Origin: Clytia hemisphaerica
Lineage: Eukaryota > Cnidaria > Hydrozoa > Leptothecata > Clytiidae
Length of the DNA stretch: 64,000 nucleotides
Direction: 5' to 3'
NCBI GenBank assembly: GCA_902728285.1
Contig: CACVBU010000237.1
Span: forward strand, 744,001 to 808,000
Shown: piece by piece, positions 42,970 to 55,200 of the stretch
Layout: each line of letters opens with the position of its first letter
How positions within the stretch are numbered: the stretch's first letter is position 1
The notes under the pieces: generated by a model
What the model was told of the DNA's origin: nothing
Databases searched by the model: none
Seen by the model: the letters and a program-made list of their open reading frames with translations, nothing else
Made by a program: the position numbers and the translations under genes

Positions 42970-45085
42970 GCAATTACATAAATTACTACTGTGGAAGACA
43001 AATGTTTGGAAAATAAAAAAGACAACTTTTGTATAAGGATGTTGAGTTTTGTTTACATATGGCACTTTGCGATGGACTGTCATCGGTCAATCGCTCTGGC
43101 GCGGTGTGGTGGTCATTAAAAAATTATTCTGTTCACGTCATAAAACATTTAATGTCTCACTCAAGGGCTCTAATTTTGGCGGATGGCAAAATAATAAAAC
43201 AGAATATCTTTTGAATTGGAAGCCACCCAAACGACAATTGAATTCACCTCTAAGTTTCATTGGTTGATTGAGCTTCAATTGAATTGGACGATCAAATTTC
43301 AATACGCACAAGTTTTGAAATAAATCTATCCAAAAAACTTTACAGCATAAAGAAGAGACGAACAAGCACACGATGCACGAGGGGTAACTTTGGAATTTCG
43401 AATGTTGATGGCTACCATATTTGTTTATGTTTACATTTTGCTTTTGAGCGAGCAAAGATGATAACTTTTAAATTCTTATCCTTATCGGCCTTGCCTTTGT
43501 TCTGCAAAATACATTTTTTTTTTTTTTTTTTTAACATCTCTTTTATCACCAAGAAAATCAATGGTATATAAATATCTAAAACTAAGTATAAAGCTCTTTC
43601 CTTTTATGTACATTTAAAAATTTTCTGTTTTCGGAACAAAATATATACTATGTTTACTGAAAAATAAAGACTGTAAGGCCGCCCAAACGGTAAGGAGATA
43701 AAGAGAGTAAGATAACAGTCTAACATGGCAATCATCAAAGTGTCAAAATAAGAGGCCGGCTGAGATCATCAGCGAGGGAATCGCCAAGCAACTCGAAAAA
43801 AAAAAAAAGTCAGAACAGGAAATTACGGGGAATCAGAGTCTGCAAAATGTATGAACGATGGAATCAAAACTTTATCAAATTTTATCAAATCAAAATGAGG
43901 CCGAGAAAATCCGAGTTAAATAAAAAACCCGACCTCGGACTTTTAGGGGTCACGAAAACCTTTTGCGAGTTTTTAACCTCGTTATTTTTAGTGCATCTTA
44001 ATTTTTCGGAGTTAGTTACCTCAGATTTTGAACGTTCCGAATGCGAATTAGAGGCCCAGAAAACGTCAAAATCAGTTTTTGACCGATATCTTCAGATTGA
44101 CTTAATGTAAATTTTTGACCCAGCACTTTTTGAAATCCTCTCGTTGATACGATTGTTTTGAGCTATATATGAGGGTTAAGGAATAATGTAGGCTGCTGGC
44201 ATCCACTAACGGATTCGTGCTCCTTATTATACTACCAGGGGTGTTGTGTAGAGGTTTGCGATATTCAGACTAGAGTAGAGGAATAATGGGAAGCGGTGCG
44301 CGTCACGCAAAATATATTTGGGACATGCCTTAACTCACCCGAGTATATAACAATAGGCCGTACGTGCCTGAAGCCTTTCTCTGCAGCGTATTGATTTTTG
44401 TGCGATTTTAGATTTCCATAAATCTTTTTCCGAGAGATATGTTATAGATTTGCATCAACATTGTTAGATGATATTAGTAATTATTGTCTCCTGATTGGGA
44501 GACCATGACTTTAACAATAGACTGCGGAAAACCGAGGCATTCCTGCACATTTAGTTTTGAGTAATCCGTCATCTTTCTAAATTTGTGCTATTTTAGAGAA
44601 TTACAGAAGAAGCACCTCTACTATTTCTCAGGTTATAGGAGACTCTATTTTGAAATTAGCCTAAGACTTCATTTTCAATTTTTATTTTATTTTCCCATCT
44701 TTTTAACCTGAAAAGTGACAAAAATGACTAAAAGTAGACGGAAAAGTTGAAAAGCTTTTTAATTTTCACACTTTAAAAATTGTCAAAACAAAACAAAAGT
44801 GTCAGACCCTGATACACAAATTAAAAATATAAGTAAATTTGTGACGCTGTCAGATATCTTCAGGGCCTTAGAAAGGGATCCTAACCAGCGGCACGTCCAC
44901 GTCCCCGTACCAAATTTTGACTAGGTCAGCCTGTGCTTCCCCAGGGTCTCACATCTTTTTTATCAATTATAACTCAAGCAAAGCAAATTAGCATATTTAT
45001 GTAAAAAAGTCACGAAAAAACGTCGAGTATCGGTCTGATTGGCTGGAAATTGTATTTTTTTTCAAAATGTTTAAAGTATGAGGTA
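42970..45085. other. Intergenic, no supported gene
   Basis: 2.1 kb between MITEs. The part 42970-43050 recurs at about 50715-50805 (ataaattac, tgtttgga, aataaaaaaga), so a dispersed repeat is present. An 87-codon frame at 43847-44110 and a 95-codon frame at 43284-43571 show no domains. A small stem (gtctcctgattgggagac, 44486-44503) is the only structured RNA-like element and is not enough for a call. Confidence 0.4.
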
Positions 45086-45496
45086 CTTTAGGCTTACTAA
45101 CTTTCGCGAGCAGAAACTTTCGCGAGGTCAAAAAATCACGAAATTTACGACATTTACTTTCGCGAATTTAACGAAACAATTTTTTCGCGAGCATAAACTT
45201 TCGCGAATGAGGTATAATTTTACTTTAGTAGAAAATTTGCGAGTTTTCTGTGCATAAAAAAAAACAGTGTTTGGATCAAATATTATATCATATATTTTGA
45301 TTAAATATTTAAAACCACAATTGAAAGACATAATTTTTACACTAAATTTCATCCTTGTTATCATCGTAAAGGAAAATTCGAGTAAATTTTCTTTTCAGAT
45401 TATTCTTCACGAGCATAAATTTTCGCGAATTGCCCTTTCAAAAATTTAACTTTCGCGAAAAAGGCTAAAATTCCCGAAAATCGCAAATCAGAGCTT
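45086..45496. mobile_element. Divergent MITE with ACTTTCGCGA motifs
   Basis: TA-flanked (45084-45085 and 45497-45498). It contains GCATAAACTTTCGCGAAT units rather than the AATTTCGCGAA form of the other copies. Ends pair only roughly. Confidence 0.58.
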
Positions 45497-45858
45497 TACT
45501 TTATTTTTCGTGATTTTCTTACATGAATCTGCTAATAGGAAATATGTGTATTTTTTTAACACGTTCGCTGCCCACTACTATGACTCCTGGATTATGACGT
45601 TTGATGAAGAAACTATTTTATTGCATTTTTCAAAATCTATACGTGAAAGAATTTCACGCGTCAATTGGTAATCAATTTGAAGGGATTTGAAGCAAAATTC
45701 AGGCCACATGAACATTTGAAAATCAAACTTTCGATTAATTTAATTTTACTCGTGTTTTGGCTAAAGTCCTATTTCTATCTGAAAAATTGCCGTATCTTTC
45801 CAAAGTAAATCAAATATCCTGAGACAATAAATCATAAATCAATTTTCCCAAAGAATAA

Positions 45859-46191
45859 TTACAACGTCGCATCATTAAACCCATCATCACATTCTGGTAA
45901 AATTTTATCAGAGTGTTTAGAACATCTGTTTAACATCCGTCTCTTTGAGAAATTCATAACATCGGAGGAAAATATATGTTCGATATTCCTATGGAGCACA
46001 GATAAGTTAAACTTATCGAAAATATCTACAACTCTGTACAGAGCTTTAACTAAACACCATAGCACCATTTCCTCAACATAAATGGTCTTCCATGAGTCAT
46101 GAAATAAACCACCGCGGGGCGTGGGAGCACTTGCTTGGGAGAAGCGATTAGCCAATGGAATTACGTAATTCGTAGTACACCCTTCGTGCAT
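45859..46191 (-). other. 110-codon open frame just downstream of the POLR3F stop
   Basis: The frame starts 34 bp after the POLR3F stop codon on the same strand and has varied amino-acid composition (for example SWKTIYVEEMVLWC). I recognise no family. It most likely lies in the POLR3F 3' UTR and is a chance frame, but it is too long to ignore. Confidence 0.2.
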
Positions 46192-46224
46192 GAATTGTTT
46201 AACAACACAATTGTGCCCAACAAC

Positions 46225-49200
46225 TCAATCCAACCAATCTTTAAGGTATATACATGTCTGTGGTGAGACTGCACCTCCTGGATAACAATTCTTGGCAACC
46301 TTGAAAATACAAAAATCTCGTCATTAATGATATGCGCTCTTTTTTCATAAAAGTAAACTTTTTATTGACACTCCTCAGGATGGCAATTTGAGTCTAAATT
46401 GCTTTTATCATTTTCAAATTTCTCGGGAAACTGAGGTATTTCAGATTTAATATCCTACTTTTATCAAATTGCCAATAATTTGCATAAACAGTTAGCCATT
46501 CCAGGCTCATTGTTCTTATTTCTTGAACTTTTGAGCCTCATTGTTCTTACATACAAAAAGAGTGTAATAGACTACAGTAGACATTCACGGCATTTTCTTA
46601 CCTAAACGCTAAATTTCATTTAGATTATTTTGCGAAACGAAAAGCTGTCAGGTTTTTCTGCTTTACTTTAGATTTTTTCTTGTATTTCGTGGATACGTTC
46701 TTTGCTAGAATTTGGATTATATTGTGGGCTAAATGCACTGCGCACATAGAGAAAGTGTCTACTTCACATCTATTGTTTCATTTTCAAAACAAAGTTAAAA
46801 CGCATGCGTATATTTTCATTTTATAAACTGTTAGTCGTTATTATACGCAAAACACAAAGAGGAGTGAATACGAAGGGGTAATTTGTCATTATTTTTAAAT
46901 GATGCGAAGTAGACACTTTCTCCACTTCCTTGCTACTGTAAATAATTAACTTACAGGACAGACACCACAAGGTACACGCATGAGACCAGGTACAGGAACA
47001 ACAGGTTTGACAGCTCTAAATAATTTCTTTTGTACTGCATTAGATTCGTGACTGGTTGAGGATGATCCTGTAGATGACACATCTGTAATAATGATCATCT
47101 CTGCTTTGCCGTCAAAAATTAAGGTGTTGAGAATGGTTTCAATATCTTGGACGCTTAGTGATACCTGGAAAAAAATTTTTTCATAAGCAAAATATTTTTC
47201 ATAAGCAAAACATTTATTAACATAATAAGACCTGTATTCGGTGGAAATAAGTACATCATAAGCATCAGTGAGCTTTGGTCATTGGTCATTGGTTTTGTAC
47301 TTTGGAATATGTTCTTTTCATTTTAAATGAACCTTGGAAAAAACATCAAAATCTTTTAAAGAAAAGGTGATAAGAGACGTGACAACGTGATAAGAAGAGG
47401 AGGTATTCAAAATTTCAGTCAGATCTGACCATTTCATTTGTGAAGTTTTCAGACAGGTCCCATGAGACGCTGTAAAGACAATGGTTATGCAATGTGGGAC
47501 AAAACAGTTCAAACCGCAAAATTCGTTGAATTGAAAAGTTGAACAAAGTAATGCTACTACTAGCGTACCATCAAAGACCGTGGATAAAGCTTAGTCCAGG
47601 GTTTACAAAGATCAGTAGGTAGAGCAAGTCTCAGACGACAAATAAATCTGGGAAGAATTTGTGTTACCTTACTGATGCCAAGCTCAGCGATAAATTTCCA
47701 TACTTCATGAGAGGAAGCATAAGAACGATTTCTTTTTAACAGCGGGTCCACTTTCATTTCTTGTGCTTGCGCAGCCTACAATGGAGATAAGAATACTGAA
47801 GATACTCCCACTATCCTCAATAACATGGTATTACCTGGACTCAACTCTAAACTAAGAAGCGAGTTTACGAATTTTGTTGAATGTTTTGACTAAATAACCA
47901 GCTCAGATCGTAACATTCGCCACACGAGCGTGGTATAAGCAGATAAATCTAATCAGATTGCAGATTTTATCCATCGTACAATAAGGGAATTTATTTTGGC
48001 GAGAACTATTTTTTGCGAGTAACAGAAACCTTGAAAATATTTAATATTAGTGAGAACTAATTTTGGCGAGTGACAGGCTAAATCTGTTCTATTTTTGCTT
48101 ATTTTGAGCAATATTGATGAATTTTAGGGGTTATTTTGGCGAGTAAGATATATAATTTTGGCGAGAACTGATTTCGTTGAAATTTCTAAACTTGCCAAAC
48201 TCGTCAAAATAAGTTCCCTTAATGTAGCTAGATAAATAATTTTTTCGAAATCCTGCAAATCGAACCAATAAGATTCCCAGTTTCAATTCGAATTAGCGAG
48301 AGTCAACTGTAAAAAAAATGCACCTTTTGTTGTAAGAATTTGAAACATTGCTGATTGAGAATGTCAACAAACTCGGCTTCGAAATCTTGATCACTATACC
48401 AAGCACCTCCCGTCACCGATGCATCGGGTTCCAAATTGAACAACATATATACTTTGCGTTTACCAGCCTAATAAAGAGAGAATACGATATTATAATTGTT
48501 ATTATACACCACCAGATGTAATATTGTATCCACTGTTCGATTCAGCTGGCTGTGAAATATTATCTAGCTATTTAAAAATAATTGTATGTTTGATAAGAAC
48601 CTATGTCTTATATCAAACTTACTTATAGAAGAAAATGCTAAAACTTTTCACTATGTTGAAATTTGTTATCCTTTGTTAAAGGGATCATTTTAAAAAATCA
48701 GGCTAGAAATTCAAATATTTTCATAATCATTATCATACCGCAACGGAGTTGACGGCCTTGATCAGTTTTTTACTCTCCAGATTTTTCAATACTTTGTTGA
48801 CAGCTGTCATCTGTAGATTCGACTTGTACCTGATGTCTCGAATCCATACCCCTAGATAAAAAATTATTAAGAAAACACTCAGAAACACTTACTTTCCCTC
48901 AAGAGAATGGGAGTATCAGTCCTATTTAGGCCCGGCAAACAGCGAATTCTGCCTGTCCCAGGCACGAAAAGATTTACAATTCGCCGGTCCAAAAATTCGG
49001 TTTCGTCGCCTAAAGTACATATTCAAGCTAATAAAAACGCTGGGCTTGCAATTCTCAGCAGGGTACCGGCCTAAATCTAGAATTCGTCATAGTTAATTTT
49101 TCGTTCGCAAGTCTATCAAATACAACGCAGATCCTCTGATACCTATAATCATGTCAACAATTTTTGGTTTTCTTTTTCGTGCTATCAGTCTTTAATATAA

Positions 49201-52200
49201 GTTTTTATTATTTTTCAATATAACGTCAGGCAGAGTTTTTAATATACCGGGTGCACCAAAAAAAAGTATACAGGTTTGTCGAGATATTGTGATCTTCAGG
49301 ATTTAAATTTCTTTGTTCATTCTTTTTTTATCGTATAGAGGATGCTCTAACTTGAATTTTGAGCTATCATACATTAGGTTTGAAAAAGTAGTTTGAAAGT
49401 TATTTAAAAAAAACTCACTTTTTTTTATATAATGTCGAAATTTCAAAAAATCATCAAAAACAGCGAGCAAACTTTTCTCTTGACACTTACCTTCTTTACA
49501 CATAAAAATACCAAAAAATGCAACTATGTTCATCAAAACTCATTACAGAATTTAAAAATATGGTAAAGCAAGCTATTCCCATGTGGGATAATATTTTTGG
49601 AAAAGCTGACAAAAAATCTCCAAGAGAGGTTTTGATGTTATGTATGTGCTATGTGAGAAAACTTTAAAAAAAATATATCACCATTCCTCGACTAGTTGCT
49701 CATAGAACTTGGGTCTGCATTGAGTTTGCTCGTGTTGGAAATGTTCAGGACAAGCAAATAAGATGGAGAAACTGTTGGCAAAATATAAATAAGAATAAAA
49801 TGTAACATTTTGCCATTTTGTCTTATTTATAGCGTGATTGCTGTTTTTAATGATTTTTTGAAATTTGGACATGGAAAAAAAGTCAGTTTTTTTAAAATAA
49901 CATTTGAACTACTTTTTCAAATTTAAAGTATGATAGCTCAAAATTCAAGTTAGAGCATCCTCTTTATGATAAAAAGAGAATGAACAAAAAATTTAAATCC
50001 TGAAGCTCACAATATCTCGACAAACCTGTATACTTTTTTTTGGTGCACCCGGTAGCTTTATTAACTGTACCTTTGTTTTCAGCATTTTCTATGATTTGAT
50101 AAATCAGTTTTTCTTCAACATCGAAACCTCGTGTTTTACTATAAATGAAAAAAGATTCTTGACAAAGGGTCAGGTCTGTGACTTTTATGGGAAGCTACCA
50201 GAAAAATAGAAAACACAACTTATTTGTTTTACCTTTAAAAATGCATGGGTGCTGTTGAGTGGATATTTCAGTCTCATGTTTGGATCCAATTCACACAATT
50301 TAAATCTTAAGGCAATCTTAAGATTACCTCCTGAACCACGACAGATCGAGTACTTCATTTTTTCACAACTTTTATTGTCTCGTGATACTCACTCTAAGGC
50401 TAAGGATAAGCCCTGTGTGACAAAACAGTTTACTTGAGAAACAAAACAAAATAAGGAAACAGCTTCTAACCTGGATGATTGGCTGTCTTTGAACCGATAG
50501 ATCAGCTTAGACCCACTCTTCAAAAGTTCAATTTGTCCCTAAAAAAGGAGAGGTTTACATGATTAAGATACCTGAGATACCTTATTCACTATAAATGAGC
50601 TATTTTGTGATTATTCTTATCATAGAATACTTGGGTTGTAAACGATCAATTAACCTAATTCTTTTTTCATGATATTCTCTGATAGAATAATTATTTATTA
50701 TAGGTAGATAACGAATGTGTAATTACATAAATTATTGTGGAAGTTAATGCTTAAAACGAATGTTTGGAGAATAAAAAAGACGACTTTTGTTAGGATGTTA
50801 ATCTTTTGAATATCAAGGATTGTTATGGACTGTTCCGGTCAGAATTCATTGCCAGTAAATGCCCAGCGTGGTTGCTGTAGGTCTTATTTCTGAATGTAAA
50901 CATTACTACAGCTAGAATATTTTCTTTTTATTTGGACAGACAAAAGGTTCAAGTTTTATATACTTTTCATTTCACTGCATTTCTCTGTCTTATTCTGCTG
51001 TAGTAAGTGATTGAAAATTCCTGATTTTATTTTTCCCAGTGTTCAATCAGCTACTATTTTGGATTTTATTTCTTCAAGTCTGTCCTCAGCAATTTTGGGA
51101 CCTCTACGGAATCGTTGATTTCGCCTGAGTGAAACAGCTGTGATATACTACTCTCGAAATTCCATATACCTACCCACTAACGGTCTTTTCCCGTTATGCG
51201 TGGCGACTTTGAATATGGATGCTGCCCGCCACATAAAGCCTGGCGTAATGAAATTGGGCGTTAGAATGGCGGTGCTCCTCTCGTTTTGAAAAGCTTTAAC
51301 TTACTCCCATTTCTTGCTTTATATATACACCAATAAGCCAAAAGTAATTACTGCCTGCGTACCGTGCACCATTTCCAGGCTGGGATGCGCAAGGCAGCAA
51401 TCAAAAATATGTTCCATTCGGGTCCTAGAACATCTTCAAATCCAGTCGGTCGGTAGTAAATTTTGTCGGATTTTTAAGATCTAGTAAATCCTGATGAATC
51501 AAGTCGGCAATCAACAGAATCTTATGCCGCCATCTTTAAGTTGCCAAACTAAATGTGCGCGCGCATGTGTTAACCTTAAAGCAGCCCTTATTTTCGACCC
51601 CCAGGATATTGGCCCTACCACGTTGCTGAATTTTGAAATGAAAATTTCAATAAGGGTACATGAAAAAACTTGAACAGGACTCAATGTGTGTTAAGTAAAC
51701 AAAGAATAATGATTCAAAGCCATGCTCTGTTTGTCCGTGCCTGCCATAGACCTTTTTTTAAAGAGGCAGCCATGTTGAATAATTATGTAGTCCAGCATAA
51801 AAACAATGATATAGCCATGCATAATTTTTAAAATATACATGATACAGTAATTATGTATGGCTGTATCATTGTTTTTATGCTGGACTACATAATTATTCAA
51901 CATGGCTGCCTCTTTAAAAAAAGGTCTATTATATGGGAAAGATCCGAACCTGCGAACAGCGCCCAAAAAAAACCCAAGGATTTTACCGACTTTCCGAATC
52001 GGGTTTTCTTGTAAATAAACAGTTGCTCGGACGACCCGAACGCAACATAGTTTTGATTGCCACCCAAGTAGTTACTACCTCTCCGATCTCACGGTATCTT
52101 CTGGTGCCTCAGTCAGTTACATCAAAATGCCTCGAAAATGTCAATATGAAAATTGTGTAATCAGAGAACGTATGTCTCGCTCATTATAAAAAGGCCGGCA

Positions 52201-55200
52201 AAAACTTTCAATAATTGGATTGTAACATCGAGTTAAGTCTCTTTTGTTAAGTCACCAGGGGGTAAATAAAACAGACCTTGATACATTTATCGTTCGTTTC
52301 AACTTGACGATTCGTTTAAGACTCAGCCTCCTAAATATTTGGGGTAGGTAAAATATGTACATAGAAATTTATACCGTGAGAGGTCCTAAAGCCGACAGCC
52401 CAGCCTAATTCCGACCCCCCAAATAACTGTTATGAAAAAAAATTCTATGTTTACAAATATTCCCTCTCCAAGTTGAACGATAAACTATTGCTAGAACTCT
52501 CGAAAAAAAACATCTTACAAGATAGCTGTAGTGTCAAGATGTCAATTAATGTAATTAAAAAGTGCGAGTTGTAAAAATAATTACCTTTTATTCTGGATGA
52601 GTTGCTTGTTTTTAAAACGATAACAGTTTTGTAATAAAAGTGCGGGAAAAATACGAAACAACTTGGACTGGTTTCCATCAAGAAACAAACAGACTAAATT
52701 GTAAAAATGGCTCGAAGTTGAAAAAAGGGCGATGCGGTAGCACTAATTTGAATAACAAACATGGAATCAATGAGGTGGCAACTATCAACGCCCTCTTTAC
52801 CACCTACATATAAGTCTGGATGTTTATTTACGGAAGGCCCGCAATCAGACAGCTCTTCATTTAAGTGTACTCTTTGACGACATATATTATCTTTACTAGA
52901 ATAGGATCAAGGTGTCATGTAATACATAATAATTGTAATATACGTCGTCTATTTGTATTCTTATCATGTAATATATAATATAATGTAATATACGTCGTCT
53001 ATATGTATCCTTACACAAAGTCCTGGCCCCGCAATCAAGCCAAGTGCCAGTGTAAAGTAATAGAAACCAGGCTTGATTACGTAACGTTTCAAAATGAGCA
53101 CGCTCATACACAGACCTCTTTTATATTTTTGTGTGCTTTGGAAAATCAAAACATCTCGTTACTTTTTATGATGCTGTTACTACTGTTGTCATTTATGACG
53201 TTGTGCATATTGCAATAAAAAAATTATGTTTTGTTATAAGAAGCAATTATTGTTATTTGGTTCAATTGGTTCAGTGTATCAAATCTCTCAGTTTAGTTGA
53301 CACTTTGGTATCTTCGTTGCGTCACAGCGAAAGGTTTGTTTTTATTTTAGTTTGTATCTTTGAAAGACCCCATCGGCTTTAGGCTGGGCTGTCGGCTTTA
53401 GGACCTCTCACGGTACTTTTCCAACCCGGCGAATCTTTAAAAAAGAAGGGAACAATAAAATATAATTACCCTTTCCAAATAAACCTCTTCGGTGGTGAGC
53501 GTAGTCTACTCTGACGTAATTTTAAAATTTATGTGATGGGAGTTTGACATAGTAATGTAATGTTGTTTGGGGAATTATGAAGTTCTCTGGAATTTCGATT
53601 GCATTTATTCAGGTTGATTTTTTATGACTTCTAATGGTACTTTTTCTAACGAGTTTGATTACTCTGTTCTCACACTTGTGTCTTTTTTTTCGCGTCCTTT
53701 TCCGTTATTACTTTTATTTATATTTTTAAAGACACATTTGGCTAAAGCTTCAGATGCATCCGGCTGGACTTAAAATTTTTTTCAAGTTGAATAGTGACCA
53801 AAGGGGGTCTCGAACCGGGAACCTGTAGGTTCCGAAACCAATACCCTATCCACTAGGCCAAACCGGCTGCCGGAAATTCGTTATTTGGGGTTACTTATAC
53901 GAAGGTCTTAGTACTATATATAAATAAGTCTGACTGACGAGTTAGGCTAACTGTTATGATCGGTGCAAATCCCTAACCCTATGCTACGCGCTACGCGCTC
54001 CGCGCAGTATATGCGCGCGTCCCGGGCGGCCGGATGCATCTAAAGCATTAGCCGAATCTTTAAAGACAGGTAAGAAGGCATATTGATTTAACTGTCAGTG
54101 CCCCTATAAAAACCATTTCCATTATTTCCATTATTCAGCAGGCTATCCCAGAAAAAGACAGAAGCTATAAGGTATAAAGGTAACATGCACAGTTGTTTTA
54201 ACAACTATTATTATTATTATTATTATTATTAATTTATTTGGTAAAGCAGGTCAGGTTCTATATACAAAACTATATACAATTATACACAATTCTGTACATA
54301 TTGGCAGTAAAAAACTGATGTGGACCTACTGGCTAAAAAACGAAAAAGTAAAATCTTGTGAATCAAGCTAAAAGTTGGTTGAATCAAGCTAAAAGTTAGT
54401 TGAGTCTAGGAGTTTTTGTATAGGAACAAAAAGTTGATTATAGGATTAAGACTCAGGAGAATTTAGGAGAAATATACATATATAAAAGTACATAAATAAA
54501 CTCTAGGTAATAATAAGCTAAAAATTTGCTAAGAAAAAAAATATATATTCAGTAAATGTAATTTAGTAATAAACATAATCTTTATATAATAGTGCACGAC
54601 CCGTCATATTAAAATTAATTTTATCCAAACAATCAGATTTATTCAAGGCTTTTGTAAAAGCTTTGTAAGTTTTTATTTCTTGTATTGAGCTGGGAATGTT
54701 ATTCCAAACAATAGCTGCTCTGTACATAAATGATCGTTTATAATCAACAAAGGTGAATTTTACCTGGTCAATTTTTGAAGATTTTCTATTTCCACGTGTA
54801 TTTGATTTGCTGATAAGTTCCGATAAAAGTGGTGAGCTGAGACCATTGTATATTTTGTACACTTTACACGCAATGCTCTTCTTATAATAATAAATAATTT
54901 CCTTCCATTTGGCCTGTGACAGAACATAGATATCTGGGACTGATTTCTTTATCCGCTGAATGAAGCGGGCAGCTCTTATATGAACTTTTTCAATGCTTGA
55001 TAGTAAAGCATCGGAACAATTTCCCCAAATCAAAATAGCATACAGGACGGATGGTAATATTCCTTGAAAATAGATGGTTGAAAGGGTAGACTTTGGCATC
55101 CCTCTCATTTGGTATAGCTTCTTGACTTTAACACCAAACATTTTAGTAATTTTTTGAGCATGAACATCCCATTTCAATTCGTCATCGATTGTAACTCCAA

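Noticed and set aside
44340-44560. snRNA or snoRNA gene
   Set aside because: There is a short stem and C/D-box-like letters, but no Sm site, no conserved snRNA segment and no proper box spacing.
45859-46191. Second gene downstream of POLR3F
   Set aside because: No domain, no splice context, and position just after the POLR3F stop fits a 3' UTR; kept only as a low-confidence frame.
49303-49872. Mariner transposase gene
   Set aside because: Two short frames lie within the element, but I see no DDE/D motif or helix-turn-helix; at most remnants.
53801-53875. Functional tRNA gene
   Set aside because: The A and B boxes are present but the T-stem and acceptor stem do not pair.
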